Below are positions 54,627 to 63,915 of a stretch of DNA of 64,000 bases, piece by piece. Location: contig JAFRAT010000009.1 of assembly GCA_017405305.1 (NCBI GenBank), positions 247,378-311,377 on the forward strand, given 5' to 3'. The DNA comes from Aeriscardovia sp. GTDB taxonomy: Bacteria; Actinomycetota; Actinomycetes; Actinomycetales; Bifidobacteriaceae. Below the pieces are notes generated by a model. That model was not told where the DNA came from, did no database searches, and was given only the letters and a program-made list of their open reading frames with translations. How positions within the stretch are numbered: the first letter of the stretch is position 1; every line of letters starts with the position of its first letter. The translations under genes and the position numbers were made by a program.

Positions 54627-55220
54627 CTACACTCGCGTGCGAACGTACCGCAGATACCGGAAGCACGGGGCACCCGGATTCCGCTCCGAACGCTGCCATG
54701 GGCCACGCTCGGCGAGACGCCACCGCCGCCCGGAACCGTCTCCACAGAGCGCAGCCATGTCCGGCGCGAAGGCGTCGGCCTGTATGGCCATGTCGATATC
54801 CGTCACTACCGCTTCGTCGGCCAGCGGCAGGAACTGGCGATAGATGGAGCCGCCGCCGATGATCCAGACCAGCGCGCCGCCCGGGCAGCGCGCCGCGAGC
54901 GCCAGAGCCTCCCGGCAGGAGCCGGCGACCCGCGCGCCTTCGGCCTGGTACCCCGCTTGCCGAGTCAGTACAATGTTCGTCCGTTTGGGCAGTGGCCGGT
55001 GCGTGCCGAACGATTCCCAGGTGCTCCGGCCCATGACGATGGGATGTCCGGTCGTTAGACGGGCGAACCGGCGCATGTCCTCGGGGATATGCCAAGGGAT
55101 GCTCCCCTGCTGCCCGATGGCGCCACGGCGGCCGTCGAACGACCGCGCCTGCGCCCAGATGAGCGAGATTCTCGTCATTCCTGCTGAGGGAACGCTTCCG
55201 GTCGAAATCTCCAACGCCAT
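54627..55220 (-). CDS. folA: Dihydrofolate reductase
   Basis: The enzyme regenerates tetrahydrofolate with NADPH, in step with thymidylate synthase. It has 197 residues. LIWAQARSFDGRRGAIGQQG, IPWHIPEDMRRF with the catalytic acidic residue, HPIVMGRSTWESFG and WIIGGGSIYRQFL are family motifs. The start is ATG 55220, three bases after the thyA stop; the ATG at 55178 (MTRISLIWAQ) is an alternative that fits the family length better. It is the second gene of a thyA-folA operon. Confidence 0.95.
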   Translation of the reverse strand: MALEISTGSVPSAGMTRISLIWAQARSFDGRRGAIGQQGSIPWHIPEDMRRFARLTTGHPIVMGRSTWESFGTHRPLPKRTNIVLTRQAGYQAEGARVAGSCREALALAARCPGGALVWIIGGGSIYRQFLPLADEAVVTDIDMAIQADAFAPDMAALCGDGSGRRWRLAERGPWQRSERNPGAPCFRYLRYVRTRV

Positions 55221-55223
55221 GTC

Positions 55224-56096
55224 TCAGAACGCCACTGGGGCCTTGATGGTATCGCCGTGCCGGTAGTCCAGCACGTGGAAGTCCTCGTAGCTGTATTCGA
55301 ACAGTGAAGAAGCTTTGTCGATGACCAGTTTCGGGTACGGGTACGGCGCGCGTGAAAGCTGTTCAAGGACTTGGTCCACGTGGTTGTCGTAGATGTGGCA
55401 GTCGCCGCCGGTCCACACAAACTCGCCTGGTTCAAGGCCGCACTGCTGGGCGATCATCTCGGTAAGCAATGAGTAGGATGCGATGTTGAAGGGCACGCCG
55501 AGAAACATGTCGCAGGAGCGCTGGTAAAGCTGGCAACTAAGCTTGCCGTCGCACACGTAGAACTGGAACAGGGCGTGGCACGGCGGCAGGGCCATGTCGT
55601 CGACCTCGGCTGGGTTCCACGCAGACACGATGAGGCGACGCGAGGCGGGATTCGTTTTGATCTCCTCGACGATGCGCTCGATCTGGTCGATGACGCGGTC
55701 GGGGTTGTTCGCCGTCGGGGCGGGCCAACGACGCCACTGGACGCCGTAGACCGGTCCCAGATCACCGTTCTCGTCAGCCCATTCGTCCCAGATGTGGACT
55801 TTGTTCTCCTGCAGCCAACGGACGTTGGACGAGCCTCTGAGAAACCACAGGAGCTCGTACGCCACGCCGCGGAACCACACGCGCTTGGTGGTGATCAGCG
55901 GGAAGCCTTTCGACAGGTCGAAGCGCATCTGCTGGCCAAACAGGGAGATGGTGCCGGTGCCGGTGCGGTCGTCCTTGAGGCTGCCTTCCATCAGGATTCT
56001 GCGAACCAGGTCCTCGTAAGGCATGGGGATGTTCGTTTCCGGCCGTGCGGGGATCCTGGTTCTGATGCTGTCAAGCTGCTCCTGTGTCAATGCCAT
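55224..56096 (-). CDS. thyA: Thymidylate synthase
   Basis: The enzyme methylates dUMP to dTMP with methylene-tetrahydrofolate and produces the dihydrofolate that FolA recycles. It has 290 residues. The dUMP site has [19 protein letters not shown], the catalytic Cys is in [12 protein letters not shown], and [18 protein letters not shown] and [10 protein letters not shown] are intact. The ATG at 56096 has no ribosome site; a GACACT box lies 6 bases upstream, a possible leaderless start. The frame is open to 56471, but that part resembles non-coding sequence. Confidence 0.97.
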   Translation of the reverse strand: MALTQEQLDSIRTRIPARPETNIPMPYEDLVRRILMEGSLKDDRTGTGTISLFGQQMRFDLSKGFPLITTKRVWFRGVAYELLWFLRGSSNVRWLQENKVHIWDEWADENGDLGPVYGVQWRRWPAPTANNPDRVIDQIERIVEEIKTNPASRRLIVSAWNPAEVDDMALPPCHALFQFYVCDGKLSCQLYQRSCDMFLGVPFNIASYSLLTEMIAQQCGLEPGEFVWTGGDCHIYDNHVDQVLEQLSRAPYPYPKLVIDKASSLFEYSYEDFHVLDYRHGDTIKAPVAF

Positions 56097-56923
56097 GTTC
56101 TGAGTGTCGCACCGTCCGCCGACGGCCCGGACCGCCCCTTGCCATTGTCGTCGCGGTACGGGGCGATGCTGGTGCCGAAAAGCAGGACGACGGCCACGAC
56201 ATTCATCTTGTCGACAACGATGAATCCGGGCATCATCGCAGTGTCGGTGACGACGCGGATCATAGTTCCCGTAGCGCAGGCTGGCACGCTGACGGGAAGC
56301 TGCCGGTTCGCGTCCATCGAGCTGCAGCCAGGGCCGGCCATCGCCATGGACCATTGCGGAACCGCCGGCACTCGCGATCCGCGTCGGATACCGGTCGTTC
56401 CCGCGCGTATGGCTAGCCTGCCCCATGATGAACTGGTCCACGCTTTGGAGTACCAGCGGCCCCACCTTCATTTCCGTCTGGATGCTCGGCCAACGTCGTC
56501 AGGCATCCAGAGAGTTCGATCGGCAGTGGCCACGTGTCCTGTCCCCGATTCATCGTGCTGGCCAGCACACCGTCGAGGCTACCACTGTGCCACGTATCGA
56601 AGAAGCCCGCGACAGCCATGCCTGTTGCCATCGCCGATGCCACGCCCTATGCAACAGCCGGCACCGCGGCGAACACGATTTTCACAGACAATTGTTCCGC
56701 TTTGACCTCACTCCGCCGCTCTTTTCATGATGCTGTCTCTTTAGAGCTCTAGTTGCTGCCGGACAGCGAGTCAGTTACCCTCGAAAAAACGAAAAATGAA
56801 GCTTCTTATCAGCCTTCCTCTGTCCGATCCGGATACCATAGTCATCAGGTTCGCCTCGCCGCAACGGACAATGCCCGGAGCGCGGCCGGAGGGAGCCGAT
56901 ACCCTTTCGAAAGGATAGTCATC
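56097..56923. other. 827-base interval without a supported gene
   Basis: Short minus-strand frames with hydrophobic stretches occur (about 56087-56371, [20 protein letters not shown] and following; and 56413-56643), but there are no ribosome sites and the frames are interrupted. They may be remnants of a small membrane protein. The promoters of thyA and the OsmC-like gene should lie near the two ends. Confidence 0.5.
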
Positions 56924-57337
56924 ATGGCAAAGAGAATCTGGGTCGAACGCACCAGCGACACGACGTTCGAGGCGCACAGCAGCACCGGCGCAAGCATCAC
57001 CTTCGGCTACGGGGACGACCTCTTCGACCCCGGCGACCTTGTCAAGATCGCCGCCGCTGGCTGCGCCGTCAGCAGCTCGCGTTTTCCGGTCGATCACACC
57101 ATCGGTTCCGATGCCCCGCTGAGCGCTGACATCGACGCCGCCTACGACAAGGACGAAGACCGTTTCACCGACTTCTCCGAAAACATCACTGTCGACGCCT
57201 CCGGCTCCGACCTCAGCGACGCCGATGCGGAGACTCTGGCCAAGCGCGTGCGCGCCTACATCGAGAAACAGTGCACCGTAGCCCACACGTACCGCCAGGC
57301 GACGCCGGTGACCATCTCCGTTACCGTCAAGCGCTGA
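56924..57337 (+). CDS. OsmC/Ohr-family peroxiredoxin-like protein
   Basis: The protein has 137 residues from the ATG at 56924 behind AAAGGAT. OsmC/Ohr proteins reduce organic hydroperoxides through two cysteines. Here they are Cys47 (AAAGCAVSSSRFPV) and Cys117 (YIEKQCTVAHTYRQATPV), at the expected spacing. The N-terminal half has the typical ITFGYGDD strand region. Peroxide detoxification would suit an anaerobe or microaerophile. It is alone and convergent with the NlpC/P60 gene, with a long inverted repeat between them. Confidence 0.88.
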   Translation: MAKRIWVERTSDTTFEAHSSTGASITFGYGDDLFDPGDLVKIAAAGCAVSSSRFPVDHTIGSDAPLSADIDAAYDKDEDRFTDFSENITVDASGSDLSDADAETLAKRVRAYIEKQCTVAHTYRQATPVTISVTVKR

Positions 57338-57386
57338 AACAGGTGTGCACGCGCGCCGACCACGCGCGAGAGACTATGTGCAAACC

Positions 57387-57464
57387 CGCAAACAGTGGAG
57401 GCACGTCCGGCCGGCGACTCGTACTCCACGAACGCATAAGCCGGGCGTGCTTCCGCTGTTTGCG
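57387..57464. repeat. Long imperfect inverted repeat between convergent genes
   Basis: 19-base arms (57387-57405 with 57446-57464, two G-U type mismatches) enclose a 40-base loop between the OsmC-like gene and the NlpC/P60 gene. Probable bidirectional terminator without a strong T-run. Confidence 0.7.
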
Positions 57465-57474
57465 TTTCCCGCGC

Positions 57475-58362
57475 TCACATCATCCGGTAGTAGGTGAACC
57501 GGGCCCAGTTCGTCGGGCTGATGACGGTTCCCTGCTGCGGCGAAGCGGCGTGGACCATCAGCCCATCGCCCAGGTAGATGCCGACGTGGCCGCCGCCGGC
57601 CTCCACCATCAGATCACCCGGCCGTGCCTGCGACTGCGGAACCTGCACGCCGTACGCGCCCTGCAAACGGCTCGAATGCGGCAAGCTAACGCCGAACTTA
57701 GCGAAAACATACATGGTGAAACCGCTGCAATCCCAACCGGCCGGAGTGTCGCCACCCCAGACGTACGGCACTTTCCCGGCGAAACTCGCCGCATAGATCG
57801 CGACCGCAGCACCGATGCGGCTGGCCGGCCGCGGCACCGATGCGGCGCCGGCTTCCCCCGCTGCCGCTGCGTTCCCGGCAGCAGCGCCCGCAGCCATGCC
57901 ATTTACGTCGTTCATGCCGTTCGTTCCAGCGGTTCCGCCATCAATCCCCGCTCCGTCGGCAGCACTTGCACCAGCCACCCGAAGCGCTGTCTTCCTGCTC
58001 TGCTGACCCGTTGCACCGTACTGCGCTACGGCGTTCTTCGATACGGACGACGCGTCAGCCGGCGCGCTCGACGAAACGGATGCCGATCCGGCGGCGTCGA
58101 CGGCGGACGGCGACAGACTTTCCAGTCCACCCCACTGCGCGGATTTGCCAACGCTCACAGACGTGGCTTCAGCGTAGAAATCGACACGTCCGGCGGATTT
58201 CTGCGCCGGGAAGGACCGTACGGCCGCCACGGGCTGATCGCCGCTCGACGCCGGCGCTGCGACGGCCGCGGGAGCGAGGCACAGCATCCCCAGCAGGCAG
58301 CACGTCGTGGACAGGACAGCCGTCATCCGCTTTTTTCCGTTCATTTGTTTCTTCTCGCTCAT
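57475..58362 (-). CDS. Secreted NlpC/P60 peptidoglycan endopeptidase
   Basis: The protein has 295 residues. A basic N-terminus and hydrophobic core (TAVLSTTCCLLGMLCLAPAAVAA, in part) form a signal peptide ending in an AxA site near residue 36. About residues 60-180 are an Ala/Ser/Gly-rich low-complexity spacer. The NlpC/P60 domain fills the C-terminus, with catalytic Cys212 (WDCSGF), His259 (GGHVGIYLG) and His271 (MVHAAS). It should cleave peptide stems of the cell wall during growth or separation. No ribosome site is visible before ATG 58362; TAGGTT lies 8 bases upstream. Confidence 0.92.
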   Translation of the reverse strand: MSEKKQMNGKKRMTAVLSTTCCLLGMLCLAPAAVAAPASSGDQPVAAVRSFPAQKSAGRVDFYAEATSVSVGKSAQWGGLESLSPSAVDAAGSASVSSSAPADASSVSKNAVAQYGATGQQSRKTALRVAGASAADGAGIDGGTAGTNGMNDVNGMAAGAAAGNAAAAGEAGAASVPRPASRIGAAVAIYAASFAGKVPYVWGGDTPAGWDCSGFTMYVFAKFGVSLPHSSRLQGAYGVQVPQSQARPGDLMVEAGGGHVGIYLGDGLMVHAASPQQGTVISPTNWARFTYYRMM

Positions 58363-58508
58363 CGTCCATCAACCTACCATCAACGCTGCATAAAACATTT
58401 GGGGAGGTCACTGCGCGGATGGCTCTCCGCGCCTTCTTGGCAGCGCGCTGCCAAGCGCCTACCGCCGAACCCCGCCGCGCTGCCAGAGGCGCCGGGTAGA
58501 CTGAACCT

Positions 58509-58928
58509 ATGAAGATTGCGCCAATCTATGATCCGGAGAAGCGGCGACGGGGGCCGAAACCAGCGAAAGTCGACCTGCATCGGGTCTTCGTCGTCGGCCT
58601 GGTCATCTGGTGCGCCCTCGCGGTCATCGTCACAACTCTCTTCTTCGCGTTCCACATCCGCATCATTACGATGTCGCTGTACACCTGCCTGTTCGGCATT
58701 TTCGTTGGCATCGGGCTGCTCATCTGGGAGAAAATCAACCGTGATCACTACATGAATCTGGCTTCGGGTGCCAGCGACGACGCTGCCACCCATGCCACCG
58801 TTCACGCTGCAACCGATACCGCGGTGGTGGCGGCTTCCGCAAGCGTCTGCGTCAAGGACGCAGCGGTTTCTGACAGCTCGCGTCCGAGCGCGTCCAGCAC
58901 GGCGATCGACGGCGGGGAGCAGCGCTGA
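58509..58928 (+). CDS. DUF2530-like membrane protein
   Basis: The protein has 139 residues. A basic N-terminus (DPEKRRRGPKPAKVDLHRVF, in part) is followed by two membrane segments, at about residues 27-49 (VVGLVIWCALAVIVTTLFFAF) and 54-73 (TMSLYTCLFGIFVGIGLLIW). The C-terminal 60 residues are Ala/Thr/Ser-rich. The layout matches actinobacterial DUF2530 proteins; function unknown. The ATG at 58509 follows a TAGACT box (58497-58502) by six bases with no ribosome site, another leaderless candidate. Confidence 0.8.
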   Translation: MKIAPIYDPEKRRRGPKPAKVDLHRVFVVGLVIWCALAVIVTTLFFAFHIRIITMSLYTCLFGIFVGIGLLIWEKINRDHYMNLASGASDDAATHATVHAATDTAVVAASASVCVKDAAVSDSSRPSASSTAIDGGEQR

Positions 58929-58969
58929 CAGGTCATGTCCGATCGCCGCGCGAAACCGGCCTGAACACA

Positions 58970-59017
58970 AGCGCCGGACCGCCGATTCCTCGTGGGAACA
59001 GCGGCCGGGCGCCTTTT
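58970..59017 (+). terminator. Terminator after the DUF2530 gene
   Basis: An imperfect GC-rich stem of about 18 bp (about 58970-58989 with 58995-59013) is followed by TTTTG. It separates the gene from convergent gpmA. Confidence 0.6.
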
Positions 59018-59044
59018 GTTTCCCGGACTGTGTTTCCCGGCCTA

Positions 59045-59782
59045 TCACTTCCCTTGATTGGCGACGGCCCGCGCGCCGGCAGCAGCGGTTTCCGGATCGA
59101 GGTATTCGCCGCCGCGGACGATTGGCTTGAAGTCGCCGTTGAGACGGTACACCAGCGGCATGGCCGTTGGTACGTTGACCTTGGCAATCTCCTCGTCGCT
59201 CAGGCCGTCCAGCATCTTGATGATGGCCCGCAGCGAGTTGCCGTGAGCGGCGATGAGCACGGTCTTGCCGCTCTTCAGCTCGGGTACGATGTCGGACTGC
59301 CAGTACGGCGTGACGCGCGCGACAACGTTCTTCAACGCCTCGGCTTCAGGCACCGGGATGCCCGCGTAGCGCGGGTCGTGGTTCTGCGCGAACTCGTCGT
59401 CCGGGTCGATGTCCGGCGGCGGCGTGGCATAGGAGCGGCGCCAGATCATGAACTGCTTGTCCCCGTACTGGCGGTGGATGTCGGATTTGTTGCGTCCCTG
59501 CAGCGCTCCGTAGTGACGCTCGTTCAGACGCCAGGATCGTTTCACCGGAATCCACAAACGGTCTGCCTCGTCCAGCGAGTAGAAGGCCGTGCTAATGGAG
59601 CGGCGCAGCAGCGATGTGAAGACAACGTCGGGCAGGACGTTCTTCTCCTTCATCAGCCGGCCGCTGTTCTTCGCCTCTTCGACCCCTTGCGCGGTCAGCG
59701 GCACGTCCACCCAGCCGGTGAACTGGTTCGATTTGTTCCACGCGCTCTGGCCATGCCGGAGCAGAATCAGGGTATATGCCAT
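59045..59782 (-). CDS. gpmA: 2,3-bisphosphoglycerate-dependent phosphoglycerate mutase
   Basis: The glycolytic enzyme converts 3- to 2-phosphoglycerate through a phosphohistidine. It has 245 residues. The phosphate-accepting motif [10 protein letters not shown] holds His10; [12 protein letters not shown] and [12 protein letters not shown] with the second active-site His are intact. The ATG at 59782 follows a TAGAAT box by seven bases and lacks a ribosome site, so the message is probably leaderless. In bifidobacteria it serves the lower part of the fructose-6-phosphate shunt. Confidence 0.97.
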   Translation of the reverse strand: MAYTLILLRHGQSAWNKSNQFTGWVDVPLTAQGVEEAKNSGRLMKEKNVLPDVVFTSLLRRSISTAFYSLDEADRLWIPVKRSWRLNERHYGALQGRNKSDIHRQYGDKQFMIWRRSYATPPPDIDPDDEFAQNHDPRYAGIPVPEAEALKNVVARVTPYWQSDIVPELKSGKTVLIAAHGNSLRAIIKMLDGLSDEEIAKVNVPTAMPLVYRLNGDFKPIVRGGEYLDPETAAAGARAVANQGK

Positions 59783-59869
59783 AGCCCTGATTCTAAGCGA
59801 CGTAGAAGACGGCGACGACGCGAAAACAGTGTGTGGACCACGCGGGGATACATCCGTCGAACGACATCG

Positions 59870-60925
59870 TCAGACGATGATCCATAGCACGTCGAGGGCA
59901 GCGAAGACCAGGGCTGCGTGACTGGCCGCCGCCAGAGCCGAGCGGTAGTCGCCCTGCTTGACGGAGACCAGCAGCCACGCCTGCGCCGCTGGCAGCAGCA
60001 ACCCCGCAGCCAGCCCCCACCACCAGGCTTCGTACGACGCCACTTCAAAGGACATAATCGTCGCCACCGCGCAAATGCCGATCAACAGGTCCCAGGATCG
60101 CAGCCACCCCAAGATGACTTCCAGCGTGCGCTTGCCGCCGACGCGGTCGTCATCGACGTCCCGCAAGTTGTTGACCATAAGGACGGCGACGGCGTTGAGA
60201 CCGACGACGGTCGCCGACAGCCATCCCAGCCAGGTCGTTCCCCATGACGCGGGAACGACCGGTCCGAGACTCGGCCACATGCTCAGCATATAGACGCGCG
60301 AAACCGGCGCGGCCAGCAGCGAACGGACCATCACCGTGCGGGCGATGACGTACTGACTGCCGGCCGTCGCCGCCAGTCCGAAGAACAGGAAGACGAAGAC
60401 CTCGCCCCAGCCATGGTATCCATAAGGATGCTTGCCGCCGACGTAAAACCATCCCGCAAGCAGACAGGCGACGCCGAAGGCGATCAGCCACCAGGCCTGC
60501 GACCACCACGCCGCCACTGCACCGCACGCGCAGGCGGCGACGGCGAACACGGCCGCGCACATAAGGACGCGGCGGGGACCCATCAGGCCGGACGCCACCA
60601 TTCTTCGCGGCTTGCCAGTGGCCGACTCATCGCCCGAGCGCGCCGTGTCCGTTCCGCGGATGCCATCGGAATAGTCGTTGGCGAAGTTTGCGGCGATCTG
60701 CAGCCCTACGGAAACGCCAAGGCAAATCGCCGTCGCAGCGAAAAACCAGCCCATCAGGCATGGCGCTGGCGCATCCAGCATTCTGATTTCGCGCCACGCC
60801 GCGCACGCGCCGACGATGACGGGCGCGATTCCGACTGGAAGCGTCCGCGGACGCATTCCGGCGACGACAGCGTTCCTCAACCTTGACGCTCCCGGGGATC
60901 CGAACTCAGTGGATGGGCTTGACAA
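59870..60925 (-). CDS. menA: MenA-like UbiA-family prenyltransferase
   Basis: This integral membrane protein of up to 351 residues has about eight hydrophobic segments. GMRPRTLPVGIAPVIVG opens the fold. The two Asp-rich prenyl-diphosphate motifs are NFANDYSDGIRGTD and LRDVDDDRVGGKRTLEV, as in 1,4-dihydroxy-2-naphthoate prenyltransferases. The start is uncertain: TTG 60925 overlaps lysS by 20 bases, while TTG 60880, eight bases after GGGAG, gives a more typical N-terminus. No other menaquinone gene lies in the window, so the acceptor substrate is open. Confidence 0.88.
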   Translation of the reverse strand: MSSPSTEFGSPGASRLRNAVVAGMRPRTLPVGIAPVIVGACAAWREIRMLDAPAPCLMGWFFAATAICLGVSVGLQIAANFANDYSDGIRGTDTARSGDESATGKPRRMVASGLMGPRRVLMCAAVFAVAACACGAVAAWWSQAWWLIAFGVACLLAGWFYVGGKHPYGYHGWGEVFVFLFFGLAATAGSQYVIARTVMVRSLLAAPVSRVYMLSMWPSLGPVVPASWGTTWLGWLSATVVGLNAVAVLMVNNLRDVDDDRVGGKRTLEVILGWLRSWDLLIGICAVATIMSFEVASYEAWWWGLAAGLLLPAAQAWLLVSVKQGDYRSALAAASHAALVFAALDVLWIIV

Positions 60926-62561
60926 GCGGGAAGGTAATGGTGTCGCGGATCGTCGCGCCCGTCAGCGCGATGAGCAGGCGGTCCATGCCCATGCCCATGC
61001 CGCCGGCCGGCGGCATGGCCTGGTCGAGTGCCTCGATAAAATCCTCGTCGATGGCCATGGAGTCCTCAATGTCGCCGGCGAGCACCTGTTTTGCCTGCTG
61101 GACGAGTCTCTCGCGCTGGACAACCGGGTCGTTGAGTTCGGAGTACGCCGTGCCTAGCTCGAAACCACGCACGTACAGATCCCACTTCTCAGTGACACCT
61201 TTCTTGGAGCGGTGGGACTTCGTCAGCGGCGACGTCTCGACCGGGAAGTCGCGCACGAAGGTCGGTTCCCACAGCGTGTGCGGATCCTCAGTGTAAAAGT
61301 GATCCCACAGCTTCTCGATGAGCTTGCCGTGGTTCTCCACGGCGTCCAGGTCCAGGCCCAGTTTCGTGGCGATGGTTTCGAGATGCTCGAGGGCCGTGTC
61401 CGGGGTGATCTCCTCGCCCAGTCTTTCAGACAGAGACTCATACATGGTGATTTGCTTCCACTCGCCACCCAGGTCGTACTTCTCCCCGTCGACGAGGGTC
61501 ACTTCGGTGGAGCCGAACGCGTCGATGGCGGCCTGCTGGATGAGGTTCTTCGTCAGCTCCGCCATGGTGTCGTAGCTGCCGTAGGCTTCGTAGGCTTCCA
61601 GCGCGGTGAATTCCGGCGCATGAGTGCGGTCGACGCCCTCATTGCGGAAATTGCGGTTGATTTCGAAAACCTTGTCAATGCCGCCGACGAGCAGACGCTT
61701 AAGGAATAGTTCCGGCGCGATGCGCAGGTACAGATTCATGTCGAAAGCGTTGATGTGTGTCTTGAACGGACGGGCGGCCGCACCGCCGTGGATGGTCTGC
61801 AGGATGGGCGTTTCCGCCTCGAGGTAGCCGCGGCGCTCGAAGTTATGCCGTAAAGAGGAGATAACAGCCGAACGGGAGCGGACCATACGACGCGCTTTAT
61901 CGTCAACGATCATGGCCAGGTACGGCCTGCGGGTGCGCAGGTCGTCGTTCAGCTCCTCGTGCAGCGCCGGAAGCGGTCGAAGCGCTTTGGATGCGATCCG
62001 CCATTCGCTGGCGAACACGGACAGCTCGCCCGTCTTCGAGGAGACGATACGGCCCTTGAGGAACAGCTGGTCGCCCAAATCGACATACTTCTTGAAGGCA
62101 TCCAGCGACTCCTTGCCGATTTCCTTCTTGGAAATCATGCCTTGGAGGTTCGTGCCGTCGCCCGCCTGAAGCTGGACAAAGCACAGGCCACCGGTGTTGC
62201 GCAGGAACATGACGCGCCCGGCCACTCCTACCACGTCCTGGGTCTCCTCCCCAGCCGCCAGTCTTCCGTCGTACTTGGCACGGATCTCCGGGATGGTTAT
62301 CGTAACGCCCAGGACGACTGGATACGGGTTCACGCCGTCCTTGAGCATAGCGGCGCGCTTGGCGACGCGCACCTGCGTCTGCTCTGAATGGCTCTCCGGA
62401 CCGAATGCCGCCGTGCTTTCGGCGACCGCCTGGTCAATGCTTTCCCCGTCACCGATGCGCCGTGCCAAATCCTCGTCCTGCGCGAGGAGCTTCTCCGCGC
62501 GTCTGATCGTCGCCAGCTGTGCTTTGTCTTCCTCGCTCATTTTCGTCATGTTCTCTGCCAT
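60906..62561 (-). CDS. lysS: Lysyl-tRNA synthetase, class II
   Basis: The enzyme charges tRNA-Lys. It has 551 residues. The N-terminal OB-fold anticodon-binding domain includes VVGVAGRVMFLRNTGGLCFV and LQGMISKKEIG. Catalytic motif 2 is FEINRNFRNEGVDRTHAPEFT (in part) and motif 3 is GMGMDRLLIALTG. An N-terminal extension of about 70 residues precedes the OB fold. The ATG at 62561 follows a TACGCT box by seven bases with no ribosome site, a leaderless architecture. menA overlaps its 3' end. Confidence 0.97.
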   Translation of the reverse strand: MAENMTKMSEEDKAQLATIRRAEKLLAQDEDLARRIGDGESIDQAVAESTAAFGPESHSEQTQVRVAKRAAMLKDGVNPYPVVLGVTITIPEIRAKYDGRLAAGEETQDVVGVAGRVMFLRNTGGLCFVQLQAGDGTNLQGMISKKEIGKESLDAFKKYVDLGDQLFLKGRIVSSKTGELSVFASEWRIASKALRPLPALHEELNDDLRTRRPYLAMIVDDKARRMVRSRSAVISSLRHNFERRGYLEAETPILQTIHGGAAARPFKTHINAFDMNLYLRIAPELFLKRLLVGGIDKVFEINRNFRNEGVDRTHAPEFTALEAYEAYGSYDTMAELTKNLIQQAAIDAFGSTEVTLVDGEKYDLGGEWKQITMYESLSERLGEEITPDTALEHLETIATKLGLDLDAVENHGKLIEKLWDHFYTEDPHTLWEPTFVRDFPVETSPLTKSHRSKKGVTEKWDLYVRGFELGTAYSELNDPVVQRERLVQQAKQVLAGDIEDSMAIDEDFIEALDQAMPPAGGMGMGMDRLLIALTGATIRDTITFPLVKPIH

Positions 62562-62898
62562 ATCGGTTAGCGTACAGGCACGCCGGTACAGTCACGCGAA
62601 CGGAAGCAGACGCCGTTCCCCATGCGATTCCTAGCGCCCGACGCTTTCCATCGAAGCCATCGCTCTTCAGGCGCACGGCCCGGAAAACGACATCCGCGGC
62701 CCGTCTTGCGCGGCGGCCACGGCCCAATCCTCTCCGCCGTGCAAACCACAGCATGCCTCTGCCAGCCATTGTCGGCAACTGTCAATCGCCATCGATCGCC
62801 GGCATGCCTTTCGCATGCGAACATTGCTCCGAACCGCTCCAGAGCTATGTCAACATCGCGCTGGGGTTACACCCGAAACACGGTGCCCGAATAACCAC
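62562..62898. other. Intergenic interval between lysS and tRNA-Pro
   Basis: The interval contains the lysS promoter (minus, TACGCT at 62569-62574) and leads to the tRNA-Pro promoter. I see no gene in it; the short frames lack start signals. Confidence 0.6.
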
Positions 62899-62927
62899 TT
62901 GCAAAATCGCAAACGCTTGCGTATAAT
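62899..62927 (+). promoter_or_regulatory. Promoter of tRNA-Pro(CGG)
   Basis: TTGCAA (62899-62904) and a perfect TATAAT (62922-62927) are separated by 17 bases, 36 bases before the tRNA. Confidence 0.88.
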
Positions 62928-62963
62928 GGAATAGCTTGTTTTCTAGAGCTTATAGACAAGCAG

Positions 62964-63037
62964 CGGGCTGTAGCGCAGCTTGGTAGCGCGCCTCGTTCGG
63001 GACGAGGAGGCCGCGGGTTCAAATCCCGCCAGCCCGA
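62964..63037 (+). tRNA. tRNA-Pro (CGG)
   Basis: The 74-base gene has acceptor CGGGCTG with CAGCCCG, anticodon CGG in the loop TTCGGGA, T-loop TTCAAAT and discriminator A. The GC-rich anticodon suits high CCG use. No hairpin terminator was seen after it, only a T-rich stretch. Confidence 0.95.
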
Positions 63038-63361
63038 CTTTTCTGTGGATCGTTTTTATTTTGCTTTCCTTTTCACACTTCGGCTTCCGCTGTTTTCCGT
63101 TGTGCGCCATCTGAACCTCTGAGTCATCACCGTGCGCCGCCCTCTTGCCTACACCGTCTGTAGCAGCTTATACGCCAGCCGACATGGCAGCTGCCACACG
63201 AGATGGCCTGCCGCGCCCGTCCCGTCTCGATGCCTCGTCACAACATCGGGCTTTTGCGCATCGCACCATGCTCCTACAGGCTATCCCGTCATCTCGTACC
63301 GCCGCTTGCCGCCTGACACTGCGCGCTTCATCTGTCATGCCGTCGTCCTCATCACCCGTTT
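63038..63361. other. 324-base interval without a supported gene
   Basis: After a T-rich stretch (63038-63080) that may end tRNA-Pro transcription, I see no coding or structural element. Confidence 0.5.
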
Positions 63362-63586
63362 TCATCGCCGTCGCGGTTTATAAGCGCGTCTGCGGGATGC
63401 CCGCCGTTTGCCTTCCTGCCCGGAGAACCCAGAGGAAGAAGCGCCGAACCACCTCGGCCCGTCCTCGAGATGATGCGTCAGATGCCATGTCCCGCAATAG
63501 TCGCAGCGGTACACCGTCAATTCGACGCCTTGTTCGATGCCGCATTGTTCAGCCGCTGTCAATGCCTGCGTTTTGGTCTTGTACAT
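63362..63586 (-). CDS. Small zinc-ribbon-like protein
   Basis: The protein has 74 residues from the ATG at 63586 (89 if the ATG at 63631 is used). The centre reads QGVELTVYRCDYCGTWHLTHH: a CxxC pair followed by WHxTHH, a likely zinc site. The tail is basic (RRASRRRAYKPRRR) and could bind nucleic acid. Ribosome sites are weak at both starts. It lies on the same strand downstream of the 5S rRNA terminator. The family is not assigned, but the composition and motif argue for a real gene. Confidence 0.65.
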   Translation of the reverse strand: MYKTKTQALTAAEQCGIEQGVELTVYRCDYCGTWHLTHHLEDGPRWFGASSSGFSGQEGKRRASRRRAYKPRRR

Positions 63587-63631
63587 AATCTTGCGTGATT
63601 GCTGGCATCTTTGCGGAACGAAATAATGCAT

Positions 63632-63861
63632 CGGAAATAACCTGCTCTTTCTGCATCCATACGGAAACCATCAACTCCACGGGCGTTACCACAACCTTAG
63701 AGCCATCCATGGTCCGATGCGATAATGCCGTTGTTCGCCGTCGTCAGCAAAACCAGAGCCAAACATGGGAAGAAGGAAATGGTTTTATCGGCCGTCACGC
63801 AGAATTTTGTTTTGTTTTTTTAGGTGGTTAGGAACAAGAACAAGAAGAAGAAGAATTAGAA
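63632..63861. other. Interval downstream of the rRNA terminator with a pyrimidine-rich tract
   Basis: On the minus strand a TTC-repeat-like tract (63830-63862) follows the terminator, and a run of seven T on the plus strand is at about 63815-63821. No gene is seen. Confidence 0.5.
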
Positions 63862-63907
63862 AAAAGAGGGGCGTCGGACCCGTTGACACGAGTCCAACAC
63901 CCCCTCT
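63862..63907 (-). terminator. Terminator of the rRNA operon
   Basis: On the minus strand an 18-bp stem with G-U pairs (63890-63907 with about 63865-63881) and a short loop is followed by TTTTTTC, just after 5S rRNA. Confidence 0.9.
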
Positions 63908-63915
63908 GACGAGTA

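Noticed and set aside
63830..63862. TTC-repeat tract as a microsatellite in a coding region
   Set aside because: It lies outside any gene and the repeat is imperfect, so phase variation of a protein is unlikely.
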